From: Dactylorhiza incarnata
Lineage: Eukaryota; Streptophyta; Magnoliopsida; Asparagales; Orchidaceae
Assembly (NCBI GenBank): GCA_033032865.1
Contig: JAWHQI010000277.1
Span: 590,501-654,500 of the forward strand
Direction: 5' to 3'
DNA: 64,000 nucleotides
A program made the translations under genes and the position numbers. Shown piece by piece: positions 1 through 11,704 of the stretch. Below the pieces are notes generated by a model, which saw nothing but the letters and a program-made list of their open reading frames with translations, searched no databases and was not told the DNA's origin. Position 1 is the stretch's first letter. Each line of letters begins with the position of its first letter.

Positions 1-960
1 ATTGGTGGGATCCATTGAGTACATTTTTTCATTCACCGCTCCTATATATATATGATATGATTCGCTTTTGCGATACAAATAATCGTTGTCTTCATTTAGT
101 ATAAGATATGTGGGATACACTGATTGAAAGGGTGAAAAATGCTATCTATGCCCATGAGAGGAAAAAAGAAGATGTATATACCTTTTTAAGCTAGTATATG
201 TTGTTATTGTGGATAGTTGAAACAAAAATAACACTCCGCTTTATTGCTTTGTACATTCAGTAAATCAAAGGTAATTATCTTTTTTTAATTATAAATTTAT
301 ATTTTTATGCCTTTTGTATTATTGATTTTTTTAACTTAATAATTTTTGGTCATTTTACTAGATATTATAGTGAACAATGGCTAGTGCAGGATCCAAATAG
401 AGTTGCTCCTCTTAAAGATCTGAAAGTTAGCAAGGAAAGGGTTACATGTTTGAAAAAATATATTTTCTAAGCTTAATGGAGTGTAATGTGGTCGCTAAGG
501 AGTATGTGGAATTCCTTTTCAATTCGGGGGATTTTAACAATGACTATTCAATTCAAAATCGTTCTCCTAGATCCAAATAATTGGTGGATTAATCATGGTT
601 CACCAACCCACTCACTTCAAACCATAGCCTTGAAGCTACTTAGTATAATCATCTTATTCATGCGCCGAGAGAAATCTGAGTATTTACTTCTTTATCCAGT
701 CATTGAAAAGGAACAGAATGACACCACAATGTGCCGAATATTTAATAAGTATCCACGTCAATCTTCAACTTCTTTCTAGAAGAGATCAAAAATATAATGA
801 AGAGTTTAGATTGAGGGATATTGCGGACGATGACTCTGAGTCATTTGAAGATATATGCACCTTTAGATAGCTAATTTATTGCTTGATGAACCAAGGTTGG
901 AGCTCATGATTGTGGAAAAAGATGATGAAGTTGATATTCTTGGAGAGAATGTTTAATTTC
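1..960 (+). pseudogene. hAT-superfamily transposase, C-terminal remnant with one intron
   Basis: The translation follows the C-terminal half of plant hAT transposases: a WDTLIERVKNAIYAHE block near 110-160, then LYCFVHSVNQR joined across an intron to YYSEQWLVQDPNRVAPLKD. WWINHGSP and a dimerisation-domain stretch follow (about 575-860). The intron runs 271-361, GTAATT...TACTAG, and splicing restores the frame. At least two frameshifts (about 470 and 570) and stops break it. The 5' half, with the catalytic DDE core, lies outside the window or is lost. It could derive from an autonomous hAT or a domesticated DUF659/hAT-C gene. Bases 961-1229 are AT-rich with no gene seen. Confidence 0.75.
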
Positions 961-1229
961 TAAACTACTAATATTTTCTTGTGAATGTAATGATACATTG
1001 ATCAATTGATGTAATGATGTGGACATGTGGTACATTGATCTTTATAGTGCTTGTTTCTATTTCGTATCTAACCTGTATCCTGCCCCCATACTATATAGGT
1101 GGTAACCTCATTCTTTTCCCTGACTTAATTTTTGTGGTAAACCTTCCATAATTTTCATCTTTATCCTTTGTTGCAGTCCTTCCATAATTTTAATGTGTGA
1201 TAAATACAAATTTTTTTACCAACAACCTC

Positions 1230-1745
1230 TTCTTTAGGAACTTCATTTCCTTCCACCTCAAGATGGACATCAATAACCATATACACAAGTTTTCATTATG
1301 ATTTTTCTCGACCTCTTAAAAGCTCGTAATTTTTTCCTTAGAATAGAATGAGATATGTTAAGGCTTGAGTGTTGTTGTTGTAATAGAATGAGATATGTTC
1401 AAAAAAGTAACATCTTTAGAGGTGAATTGTCTATGCAAATGAGTAAAATATTTATACCCCTTTTTATGGCTGCATACCCAACAAACACACATTTGACATC
1501 ATGACCCAGTTTATCTTTATTAAGTCCAATAATATAAGCAAATGCTATACATCTAGACACATTGGGAGGAAGTCTAAACAAAAGAATATTGTGTAACGGG
1601 GTCTGTAATGGATAATTGTCATTGAAGTTATCAGATGCCATGCATTAAACGTAATGACGACAACAAGAACTCCATCCCATAAACCCTTAGGAACACATAT
1701 TTCTTGAAGAAGACATTTTGTAGTCTCTATAATGTGCTTGTTTTT
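1230..1745 (-). pseudogene. outer Ty1/copia integrase, C-terminal piece
   Basis: On the - strand, 1399-1641 reads as the region after the copia integrase core: PLQTPLHN, then LPPNVSRC, then KLGHDVKCVFVGYAAIKRG, the familiar 'KLDPRAxKCVFxGYxxxxKGY' block. Just upstream (1645-1735) VPKGLWDGVL matches the 'VPKxLWGEAVL' block. Stops and frameshifts are common. The piece starts exactly where the short-LTR gypsy element ends. The earlier part of the same integrase resumes at 18357-18500 and 26309-26760, so this is the downstream part of a copia split by later insertions. Confidence 0.75.
1342..1399 (+). mobile_element. 22-bp RTE LINE tail insertion with 18-bp target site duplication
   Basis: An exact 18-bp direct repeat, AATAGAATGAGATATGTT, occurs at 1342-1359 and 1382-1399. 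Between them lie 22 bases (1360-1381): AAGGCTTGAGTG followed by TTG repeats. The same words form the 3' end of the RTE LINE at 14491-15398 (AAGGCTTGAGTATTG then TTG repeats on its - strand). The arrangement is what target-primed reverse transcription leaves when it stops almost at once: an extremely 5'-truncated LINE on the + strand. Confidence 0.75.
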
Positions 1746-1863
1746 TGATACACAATGATTGATTTCATTGCATCACGGAAAACAAGAAAGACATACGAGG
1801 ACGGAGCTCCTCTTGTCGCCCAGTGCATAACGCTTACCAAGCACAACTCAGATGAAAGATCCA
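1746..1863 (-). repeat. 3' LTR of the short-LTR gypsy element
   Basis: About 118 bp, TGATACAC...GATCCA on the + strand, aligning along its length with 18235-18356 (shared words include CGCCCA, CGCATA/TGCATAACG and CACAACTCA). It abuts the RNase H remnant on one side and copia integrase on the other, as expected of an LTR in the - orientation after loss of the 3' internal region. Confidence 0.55.
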
Positions 1864-1889
1864 GGATTCGAACACGTGGCTTATAGTCG

Positions 1890-2640
1890 TAATCAGATTT
1901 GGACGCTGCCTTTGTCGACCAGGCTTTGTTAACGTAAGCCAAAGGAAGACCTCTCTGCCTCAACAAAACGCCAATTCCTGCCATCGATGTGTTACACTCC
2001 ACAACAAAGTACTTTGTAAATCTGGCATGACGGGTACAAGTTGGACGACCAAGGCCTATTGGAGTGTCCGAAAACTGGAAAGTGTTGACGGATTCTTTCT
2101 GAACTAATGAGATTGACCTGACGAGATCTTAATGGTGGTGAATGAATCATATATAATTGCCTATGAGGCTCAAAAGGCCACAAAATTCCCATACATATGT
2201 AGGTAGGCCAGGAAAACATCGTGGAAACCTTATTAGTGTCCTAAGAATGCCCTCCCCATAAATGACATGAACCAAATACTCAAGTTGGCATCGGCCAAAG
2301 GAGCACTTGTTGAGCATCACTCACAATTGATGGTAGTGTAAGAGGATGAGAATGGTTGCAGGTGTCCAAGGTGATCCGCCACAAAGCATTGTACTCCAAT
2401 ATGTCATAAAAAATGAGCACAAACTTATGTACGTGTGGCCGAATGATGTTGTCCAACGTCGCCTAAAAGGTGCCCAGAGAGTTAGTTAGGCTAAAAAGGT
2501 TCAATTACAAACTCGTATTGGCCATCACGAGTGTGACCAGTGTTCGTCAAGGTGGATCACCTGAGGCGGTGGTTGAAGTCGTCGACCATAAATTTCATTG
2601 CCAAGGTGGACCAGTCTGCGTGGAATCACCCAAAGTTTGT
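1890..2640 (-). pseudogene. gypsy reverse transcriptase - RNase H remnant
   Basis: Reading leftwards on the - strand: about 2640-2560 resembles the RT block before 'DGHYEF'; DGQYEFVIEPFSLTNS follows at about 2545-2495 (family: YEFxVMPFGLTNAP); then HKFVLIFYDILEY (family: KFVLVFFDDILxYS). The first Asp of the catalytic FxDD box is replaced (FYDI). RNase H begins at about 2022 with FVVECNTSMAGIGVLLRQRG (family: FxVECDASGxGIGAVLxQ), where the catalytic Asp is Asn. Stops and frameshifts interrupt every block. After about 1890 the sequence runs into the LTR. Confidence 0.75.
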
Positions 2641-2689
2641 TGCCATTGATGCATCTTCCGTCACATCTGAGGACGCATGATGCCATCAT

Positions 2690-3311
2690 GCATCTGTTAT
2701 TTTTATTGTTTTTTTTCTTTCCCGCGCATTAGTTTTATTTGGAATTTTCGGCTCATCGGTTTGACCACCCGGTGAGACCATGAATAAAAAGTCCGATAGT
2801 TTTAAGTAGTTAGGGCGGAAAAGGTAAGCTTAACATAATTAAGATCGCATAAGATTAAAAGTGGAAATAAATAAAATCCAAAAGATTATTTCCTAAACAA
2901 TATGAATTTTTTTGGGAAACTAAATATTCAGGAAGTTAATTATTAAGGAAAATAATATTCAAACGGCAAGTATTCATATTATTAGGGAAGGCAAGCATTC
3001 AAATTATTAAGGAAGGCAAGCATTCAGATTAATCTGGAAGGCAAGCATTCAAATGTTAATATAGAGGGCCCGTGAAGAAGAAAAAGAAGAGACCGGAAAA
3101 ATCACAGAAGACGAAAACCTTCGTTCCTCTGTGAATTCGGAGAAGTTGCCGCTGCTCGATTGCAAATCCCCTCTGTCCCGCTTTCCACACGTACATTGCC
3201 CTCGCCAGAGGACTCCCGACATCTGCGAACTTCCTCGACACCCGCTACTCCTAGTGATGCCGACGGTTCCTCAGCGCGACTACATCTCGACCGATCGACC
3301 TTGGTGAGGCA
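2690..3311. other. unassigned segment inside the short-LTR gypsy element (left part)
   Basis: Between RT (ending about 2640) and the solo LTR (from 3312) is about 620 bp with no coding match. It has a T-rich start, two to three short direct repeats around 2985-3055 (GGCAAGCATTCA repeated) and a GC-richer end. With 14144-14478 and 15411-15630 it forms one interrupted block sitting between protease and RT of the older gypsy, so it is probably a separate insertion, perhaps an LTR fragment. I could not find its ends or TSD. Confidence 0.4.
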
Positions 3312-4034
3312 TGTAACGGCCCGGTGACCGGCGAAGTATATTAGTTTTCATTTAAAAGCAATGTTTTTAAACTTCACTTTTGGCGCAGTACAATAACATA
3401 CATCACATTTGAGTACCAAATATGCATATCATCACATAAACTGTCTTTGTATTAAAAGTAATACATGTCTGAAATTCCACTCTTAATAAATTTGACATAC
3501 CTAATTGTCACGTGTAGTCAAGCTTCAAAATTTCCTTTTAGTCAATCATTCCTTTTCCTAAAACAACAACTAAAGGATTAGTCTTTAATAAAGACTAAAT
3601 GAGAATTTACCTTTTTAACTGCTTGTACATACAAACAAGGTGAAACAATAACAATTTACATACATATTTCATTATTTCAGTTGGATTAAACAATATCAGT
3701 ATAATTAAATAAATATGATTCACTTAACATGGTCAGTGTAAAGGTAAGAGATGTAGCCAAATAATAATGAAAGCAATAATAAACATTTATTAATTACTTC
3801 GCTTATAGTATTTCATTTGCATATGATTTATATGTGATAGTAACTTTCATATTCATATAGGTCATCATATTCATTTTTTGTATTTCATTCATATACCATA
3901 AAACGCTTGTTCATTTCTTTTCATTGTATTCATCTATCTTTTTTACTTCTTTATTTGTTTTCAATATGTTTTCGTTTCATTTCGTTAAGAGTCACTGTAT
4001 TTATATCAGTCTTCAGTCTTTGGGTCCATTCCAC

Positions 4035-4160
4035 TTGGGTCGAACTCAGTGCACACAACTCGCTTAAGATCTGTTAAAAGGTCCAACTGAGTTGACCCGG
4101 GAGTTTGATCCAGTGCGCACAACTCGCTTAAGACCTATTGAGGTCCAACTGGATTTGAAT
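4035..4160. repeat. two-copy tandem repeat in the solo LTR
   Basis: Two units with period 64: CAGTGCACACAACTCGCTTA at 4047 and CAGTGCGCACAACTCGCTTA at 4111, each followed by AAGA(T/C)CT and then GGTCCAACTG. Direct repeats of this kind are common in U3 regions of plant LTRs and may be enhancer-like, but no function is shown. Confidence 0.7.
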
Positions 4161-5211
4161 CAGTCTACATATAACCTTAACTCTTGCATCGATGCATTCA
4201 AAGTGGTATTTTATCATTAATAATTTATATTATGATGTTAATAATTTGTGAATTCCTTTCATTTAATGACAATAATTTCTATTTATGTACTATAAGTTTC
4301 TCATACAAGAAATAAGCTCATCATGGGATATATTTTCAGTAAAGAAAATACTTAAAAGATAGCTTAAATAATGATATAATCCCTCACCATGAGTTTCTCT
4401 TTCCCTTTGTCTTTCCTCGGGGCATGGTTGTGTCGATCTTGAGATGCCATTCTTCTTAGTATCCGTAAGTATGCATCAATTTAGACACGGTTCACGTCTT
4501 TAAATAATAACAACGTTGAATTTAAGGATGATTAAAACTTTTAAAATGGCCTTTCTAGGTAGGGAAAACAATGTGTTTAAACCCCCAAACCACATTATAT
4601 CCTCAATTAATATCAATCTCAACTCCAATAACATTATCATAATAAATCCCAATTTGGCATTCTTATCATCACATAAGCCTCGTATAGTGGAATCCACTCA
4701 ACAAATCATAATACGAAGCCTCAACATTATCATAACAATCAACTGCACATTCCTACAGCCGACCCCCCTTCATAAACTTCATCCAAAGGCCTATAAGACA
4801 CAATTTCAACAAACCTCATAGGTAATCACAATTTACTACGACTGCATATGAAATTGCAACTATTTTATGTAAAACAGCAATCCTATGAGAGAAAACAGCC
4901 GTCCTTTATGAATTTTATGGTAACATTCTAAACATTCAGCAGCTGTCCTCCTCCCTCCCATAGACCTCAATCAATTTCTTCAAGAACTAATAACATGCAT
5001 TCCTCCATGTCAAATAGCAGCCTAAAACCTTCCGCATATAAAATTCTTTAACTAAAAACTATTTTATTGTAAACTAAGGCTTTGTTGTAGGAAAACTACC
5101 AAAAGGCCCAAATCTTTTAACATGCAAACAGCCATCCGCTATAAAGCCTTATTCAACAGCTGGAAGGAAGAGGAAGGAAGAAAGAGAAAGGCTTACAGTG
5201 AAGATAGAAGA

Positions 5212-7224
5212 TGTAACACCCCAACCTAGTTTTACCACAAATCAGCAGTCCGGCCGGGCCCCGTGATAAGAAGCAAACCAAGTAGCGGTAATAAAAATGG
5301 TACATATCAGGCATAAATGAAAAGTGCTAAAAGAGTACTTACAGCGGAAGTAATAAAAGGAAACTAAGGGTAAAAGTGTACCTCAGAATCTGATTTCACA
5401 GAGCCACTAAATTTTATAAGAGTCAAAACACAGGAAATACTGAAATGCTAAACATAGTCCGATACAAGGAAACATCAGGCAAATTCTGATACTTGTCTCA
5501 TATTACAAAGCCGTGCTGGAAGGAAAAACTTCTAAATGAAAACAAACTAAACGGAGAACATCGGCAACCACTCTCATCCTAGGCGCAATACCCCACCTGT
5601 GATCCCTGTAATAATAAGCCCAAAAAATGGGTCAGCCCAACTGGAGAGTAAGAAAAAACCAATTTCTCCTAGTGACACTAAATAATATTAATTGTAGAAA
5701 CATGAGTGCATGCCAAAATAAAACAGAAAATGATTACTTTGTACCATACAATAAATTTTTATTTTATTAATATGCATGGTTTTCTATCAAAAAATACTGC
5801 ACACATAAATGACTATTCTATTGTGATTTAACATGTATTTCTAGTCAAATCGTACAAATACTAACTTCAAGGGACTTCTAACTGCGATGAACGCTTAAAT
5901 TTTTAAAGCTGTATCTTAAGCGCAATCTAACGATTCGAGTCTTTACTAACGAACGCATCACGTTCTATGTCCCAAGGACTTAGACCCGAATCTACTACTC
6001 TATTAGGAGATATATATTCTCTCCACAAAGGTTGAGGTTCCTAGGGGCTACTATGCCCTATGAGAAAGATTGTGCGCCTCAATCTTATCACGAGCGATAA
6101 CATCATTCGTGCCTCCTAAACGATTCCTGTTATTATCTGGATTTTTATAAAAAGTTCTACTAGTTGCTCTGCGTAGATTCACCGTTTTCCGAGAACTCTA
6201 ACCTTTAAGAGAAAATCATATTCATAGTCTACTGAATTATTTATATGTCTAAGAAGTACTCAAATACATACTATCAATTATTAGTACAAAACACGAGAGT
6301 GTAATACTAATCAATTTCTCGTCTAAAAACATTTATGCGCTACTATGTGATATGTCTAGCCAAAAGAAATAGATTTTCTTACATTGAGGGTACGGCGCTC
6401 GCACACTTGACGCGGCGACATGATTCCTCCTAGATCGCTTGGCAAAGGACGATCTTCTTAGTTATATCTCCGAACGCGACCTAGCTTTCTTCCAACGATG
6501 ACCACTAATACAAGGGTGATGAATCAATTGGAGGAGTTCAGATTTCCTGCTTCTGTAACTACAGGATCGTAAACTAAACCCCAGGAATTTAATTGAGAGG
6601 GAGGAGGAACTTGCGGCTAAGTCCTTTCGTCGGGAGGAGCACAGGCTCCCGGCTTCTAAATAGGGTAGGAGGAATGTCGACTGAGCAGGGGAGGATCGTC
6701 GATCTCTGGAGGGCTTCGAAACGAAGACTCGGTCGCCGCCGGGAACTCCTCCTTCGACCGCGCGGCTGCGAGCAAGTAAACGAGACAGAGGAGTCGGGAT
6801 TTTCTCTTCTTACGAGCGATATGGAAGAGAAAAGAACCTACACGCTTCCTTAACCGCAAGCGAACAGGCGTGAGGTTGCGCCGGTTACGGGAAAAGAAAA
6901 GAAGAAAGGGGCTACGGTTATAATAACTGCAGAAGCTGCGCCCTTTCCTAAAAATTAATCGCTGAAACGGGGGAGGGGAAGAAAAGGATTTGAAGTTATT
7001 TACTAAGACGCCATTGGACACTATATCATTAGTTAAGAGTGTAAACATGGCTTGTGGACTTCTATATCGCGTCGAAATGATTTCTTAAAGATAAATCATT
7101 TATTTAAAAGCAACGATTAACATGGACAAACGCGTACCTCGATAAGAAGTTGGCTTGATTATTCCTGCCCGTGATCGAGTCCTGAATATAAGTTTAATTT
7201 ACGAATTAAGATACGGGTGCTACA
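5212..7224 (-). repeat. 3' LTR of the Tekay-type element (complete)
   Basis: 2,013 bp, + strand TGTAACACCCC...GGTGCTACA. It matches 11701-13596 over its whole length except its first ~117 bp. It carries GC-rich stretches at 6590-6900 that happen to be open on both strands; these recur in the other LTR and are not genes. Confidence 0.9.
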
Positions 7225-7245
7225 ATTCCTCCCTCCTAATAAAAT
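7225..7245 (-). other. polypurine tract of the Tekay-type element
   Basis: On the - strand, AGGAGGGAGGAAT stands directly before the LTR start TGTAGCACCC. This is the expected place and composition for the plus-strand primer of a gypsy element. Confidence 0.75.
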
Positions 7246-8385
7246 TTTCGTCCTCGAAAAACACAACATACCTGAGTCAAAAAGGAACGCATAATCTGCA
7301 TTGCTTCGGAGCTCATTTTCTCTTTCCTAAGTATACTCTGGTCGACCACAATTCATCCAAAAAACCTTCACAAAAGGGATCTCTCTGCTTCGGAGTTTCT
7401 GAATTCTTGAGTCCACTATTCTGACTGGCCTAATAGTGATACTAAGATTTGATTCGATTGGTGCTTCCTCAGTACTGATTATCTGACTGGGGTCTCTGAC
7501 TGCTCTCCTAATGTAGGAGACGTGGAATACGTCGTGTAGACCACTCATTTCCTCGGGCAAGGCCAATCTATAAGCAACCTCACCTATGCGCTCCAGTACC
7601 TCGAAAGGTCCAACGAACCTTGGACTCAACTTCTTCATCCGCTTGATTCGCGAGACACCCTTTACTGGTTTGACCTTCAGATAAACATAGTCTCCTACAC
7701 TGAACTCCACTGATCTATGCCTCTGATCATAGTACTTGGCCTGACGATCCTGTGCCATCTTCATGTGCTCCTGAATGAATCTGATTCGAGCTGTGGTCTT
7801 GTCAACCCATGATTCTTTGTTGGAAGACCTCTCTTCACTTTCAGCCCAACACAACGACGTACGACACCGTCTGCCATAAAGAGCCTCAAAAGGCGCCATC
7901 CCAATGCTTGCCTGAAAACTATTATTGTAGGAGAACTCTACCAAGGTGACATACTTCTCCCACTTACCTCCAAAGTCCAGAATGCACATACGGAGCATGT
8001 CTTCCATGGTTCTATTTGTGCGTTCGGTCTGCCCATCTGTCTGGGGGTGGAAAGCTGTACTGAAAAACAGCTTAGTGCCCAAACGCTCTTGAACGTACTT
8101 CCACTCCTTGGAGGTAAACCCACCGTCTCTGTCTGAAATTATACTCTTTGGAATACCGTGCAGTCGGACTATCTCATTCACATATAACTGAGCCAATCTC
8201 GGACCCTGATCCGTTCTCTTATTGAGAATGAAATGGGCAACCTTGGAGAGACGATCAACTATAACCCAGAGTGAATCATTCCCACTCTGCGATCGGGGAA
8301 GGTCGTGAACAAAATCCATAGATATATCCTCAAAATTCCACTCCGGAATAGGCACGGGCTTCAACTTGCCCCTGGTCTCTGGCAC
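7246..8385 (-). pseudogene. chromovirus integrase with chromodomain-like tail
   Basis: The integrase core is well preserved: WNFEDISMDFVHDLP, then VDRLSKVAHF (first catalytic Asp in the MDFVxxLP/VDRLSK region), IISDRDGGFTS (second Asp), and the HPQTDGQTERTN block (catalytic Glu in TER). A GPFEVLERIGEVAYRLALP segment and a tail ending WMNCGRPEYT follow; this is the GPY/F module and degenerate chromodomain of Tekay-type chromoviruses. A stop at 7327-7329 sits where family members have Trp (TGG to TAG). Reading continues in frame beyond it towards the LTR. A frameshift at 8361-8385 separates it from the upstream part of pol. Confidence 0.9.
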
Positions 8386-9596
8386 TCGGCTTTAACCAAC
8401 TTGCAGGTTTCACGCTTACCAACATACTCTGGCACATCATTCTTCAGACCTGCCCACCAGACTAACTTTTTAAGATCCGCATACATCTTGGTGCTACCTG
8501 GATGTATTGAATATCTTGAGTTATGAGCTTCAAACAGTATGTCCTCTCGGAGGTGACTAACATCTGGTATGCACACCCTATCATCGTGTAGTAGTAAACT
8601 CTCCTGAATGTTGAACTTCTCCTTCTGCCCAGCCTGGGTCAAATCCCATAACTCTACCATCTTTGGATCTAGGGGCAAAGCTGTTTTGATCCTGTCTTTA
8701 ATATCACAAGTGATTTCCATCCAGTTTAACCTTGCAGAACCAATACTGGAGCGTGGTAAGATACTGATCTCTAATCTCTCCAGAGCTCGCACAAGCTCTT
8801 CCTGCTGGGTAATGAGAGCATAATTCGAACCTCTCCTACTAAGCGCGTCAGCTACCACGTTTGCTTTCCCCGGGTGGTATTGGATACCAATATCATAATC
8901 TGAGAGGAATTCTACCCACCTACGCTGCCTCATATTAAGCTCTTGCTGATCATATATATACGTGAGACTTGTATGATCTGTAAAGACCTCACAACGAATT
9001 CCGTAGAGGTAGTGTCTCCAAATCTTCAAAGCGTGGATGACAGCTGCAAGTTCCAAATCGTGTACAGGATAATTTTTCTCGTGAACCTTTAACTGTCTAG
9101 AGGCGTAAGCTATGACCTTACCATGCTGCATAAGTACACAACCCAAACCTTGACCCGAGGCATCGCTATATATCTGAAATCCTTCTGAACCTGAAGATAA
9201 GCTCAAAATCGGGGCGATCATCAATCTAGATTTCAACTCCTCAAACGCAAGCTCACACTCCACTGTCCACGTGAAGGCTTTCCCCTTCCTGGTGAGTGTA
9301 GTCATCGGTAGCGCTATTTTCGAGAAGTCCTTAATGAATCTTCTGTAATATCCTGCTAGACCGAGAAAACTGCGAACCTCAGTCATTGCCTTCGGCCTTG
9401 GCCAATTCTTGATTGCTTCTATCTTTTTCGGGTCCACTGCAAGCCCCTTCCGACTGATAATATGCCCCAAGAATGCAACCTCTGCAAGCCAGAACTCACA
9501 CTTAGAAAATTTTGCGTACAACTGATTTTTCCTGAGAGTGTTCAACACTGTCCGGAGGTGCTCGGCGTAATCTTCTCGACTCTTTGAAAACACCAA
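8361..9596 (-). pseudogene. chromovirus RT C-terminus - RNase H - integrase zinc finger
   Basis: It begins within RT just after the catalytic box ([15 protein letters not shown] reads across its start), then [20 protein letters not shown] and [18 protein letters not shown]. RNase H follows with [45 protein letters not shown] and [10 protein letters not shown], all catalytic acidic positions present. The integrase HHCC module is partly seen (H near [10 protein letters not shown], then [14 protein letters not shown]); in the first part of the pair the family's H is largely kept. It is separated from the upstream RT half by one TAG codon, and it ends by frameshift into the core integrase. Confidence 0.9.
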
Positions 9597-10703
9597 AATG
9601 TCGTCTATGAAGACGATAACGAATCAGTCTAGTAATTCTCGAAACACCCTATTCATCAGATCCATAAAGGCGGACGGGGCGTTAGTTAGCCCGAAAGACA
9701 TGACCACGAACTCATAGTGTCCATACCTAGTGCTGAACGTCATCTTTTGAATGCCCACATCTCGAATTCTCAACTGGTGGTAACCCGACCTCAAATCCAA
9801 CTTGGAGAACGTGCAAGATCCTTCAAACTGATCAAATAAATCGTCTATTCTGGGGATAGGATACTTATTCTTAATTGTCAGCTTGTTGAGCTCGCGATAG
9901 TCTATGCACAGTCTCAGGCTACCATCTTTCTTCTTAACAAACAGTACATGGGCACTCCAAGGTGAAGTGCTGGGGCGAATGAAACCCAAGTCGATCAATT
10001 CCTGCAACTGGATCCTCAACTCGGCAAGTTCTCTGGGGGCCATTCGGTAAGGACTCTTGGCCACTGGCACAGCTCCAGGTACAAGATCTATCTGGAAGTC
10101 AATCTCTCTGATAGGAGGGGCACCAGGTAACTCCTCTGGAAAGACATCAAGAAACTCCTTAACAACAGGCACTTCAAGCAAAAGCAAATCAACTTTGGCT
10201 TCAACATTCATCAGTACTAGGAAGGTCACACAACCCTTATTGATGCATTTAAAAGCCTTGATCGAGGAGATTATTAATTTGGAGACTCCCAACATGCCCT
10301 GGAAGGTAAATGCAACTTGGTTGGGTCCTTCGAACTGTATCACCTTATTCCTGCAGTCAATTTTTGCATTCATAGCTAAAAGCCAGTCCATACCCACAAT
10401 CAGATCAAAACCTGCTATAGGGAGGAGTGACGCTTCTATTGAAATTTCAGTTTCTCCAAACCACACTGGAACTCTACACTTATTCCTGGTCTGCAAAAAG
10501 GATCCATTATGCATCATAACCTATAATGATGCAGACTCTGGAAGGACTCCTAAATCCAGTCTATGAACAAGAGATTCTGCTATGAACGAGTGTGAGGTAC
10601 CCGTGTCAAAGAGAATCTTGGAGGGGATGTTTCGTATCATAAGTATTCCTACATGCAAGGAAGCAACATAGGTATTGTTTTTATATTTATTATTTAGTGT
10701 CAC
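9597..10703 (-). pseudogene. chromovirus protease - RT N-terminal half
   Basis: The protease motif LFDTGTSHSFIAE (DTG catalytic triad) is in the 10521-10703 part, and [11 protein letters not shown] follows in the next part. RT blocks: [62 protein letters not shown] and [25 protein letters not shown] interrupts the protease at about 10518, and another TAG (family Gln, CAG) stands at 9621-9623 directly before the catalytic box. Without these the frame is continuous. Confidence 0.9.
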
Positions 10704-10959
10704 TAAGGAGAGGAAGGCTAAAAAAAAATCTGAGACATACTCATACCTGTCACCACATCCTCCTGATCCTTAGCCTCCTGCTGGCCTAGTCCATAAGCTC
10801 TGGGTTGCACCGGGCCTCATCTTGTAGTTGATTTCACCTCGGATCCGACATGAGCTTTTCCTTTGTCGGTTCTGCTAGGACCACCGACCTCAAACTTCGA
10901 CTACAAAAGAATCATAATTATAGGCCTACTGAGGAAAGGGTATAACTTAAGAAGATTAC

Positions 10960-11080
10960 TCAAACGAAATTTTGTACCTGAGCCACGGGAGTTCCCTGGC
11001 AGTAACGGGCTATATGTCCCGGTTGTTGGCACTTGTAACAAACTCCTGCAGTAGTTAAACACTCACCCAGATGGTGGCGG
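10960..11080 (-). pseudogene. chromovirus gag, C-terminal zinc knuckle only
   Basis: The - strand reads CYKCQQPGHIARYC, a CX2CX4HX4C nucleic-acid-binding knuckle, intact, preceded by CLTTAG. The reading is cut at 11080 by the hAT MITE. The N-terminal gag, leader and primer binding site, which should lie between here and the 5' LTR, are absent. Between the knuckle and the protease (about 10704-10960) the gag-protease linker is decayed. Confidence 0.85.
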
Positions 11081-11704
11081 CAGTGTTGTAGATGTCGGCC
11101 GACATGTCCGACATGTCGGCCGACATAAAGGTTTTGGACAGAAAACGCCACGATATCGACATTTTAAGCAAAAATGTCGTTTTTGAAAATATCCCCGATA
11201 TATCCATCTTCGGGCCCCGATATATCGGTCTTACCCGATATATTGGGCGATATCTCAAGGACGGTATATAACGAGTACTAAAAATATATATTGCATTTCT
11301 TTCAAGTGTCTGAGCGATAATATTTTGTTTTGTGTTACATTTCATGCATCTCTCTGAGCCTAGATTTGACATCTTTCTCGTCTCACTCTCATTTGATGCT
11401 CTTTATGTTGTTTATTGTCGTCAACCACTTTTTTTTGTTTAATTTATAAACATACATTATGTGTAAATATGTTTATTGTATAATTTATAAACATACATTA
11501 TGTGTATATATGCTTATTGTATAATTTATAAACATACATTATGTGTGTAGCGACACATATTTACAATATATATTTGAATAAATTATTTAAATATTAAAAT
11601 CCGACATTGTAAAATATCCCTGATATATCCCCCGCAATCCGACATACGACATTTCAAACTCAAACCGACATGAACCCGACATCCGACATCCGACACACAT
11701 AAAA
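11081..11704. mobile_element. hAT-type MITE, copy A (GTCGG/CCGAC family), right end broken
   Basis: The left end, CAGTGTTGTAGATGTCGG at 11081, matches the right end of copy B read on the other strand. The interior near both ends is packed with CCGACAT/ATGTCGG words. The right side matches copy B's left end (ACTCAAACCGACAT, then CCGACATCCGAC) but stops at TAAAA, about eight bases before the expected terminus, where it joins Tekay LTR sequence. The left flank GGTGGCGG has no partner on the right. It sits in the gag gene and holds a 41-bp tandem repeat. Confidence 0.85.
11441..11547. repeat. 41-bp tandem repeat inside hAT copy A
   Basis: Units begin AATTTATAAACATACATTAT at 11441, 11482 and 11523 (the third partial). 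The repeat is not seen in copies B or C, so it is a copy-specific expansion. Confidence 0.8.

Noticed and set aside
6593..7048. 86-residue + and 130-residue - open frames, repeated almost unchanged at 12965-13420
   Set aside because: They lie inside the two LTRs, so conservation between copies reflects LTR duplication. No start context, domain or promoter supports a gene.
10057..10566. 169-residue + strand open frame
   Set aside because: Shadow of the Tekay-type protease/RT on the opposite strand.
11081..11700. Spaced CCGACAT repeats considered as a CRISPR-like array
   Set aside because: Spacing is irregular, both orientations occur, and the unit has hAT ends and, in sister copies, 8-bp TSDs. 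The window is eukaryotic.
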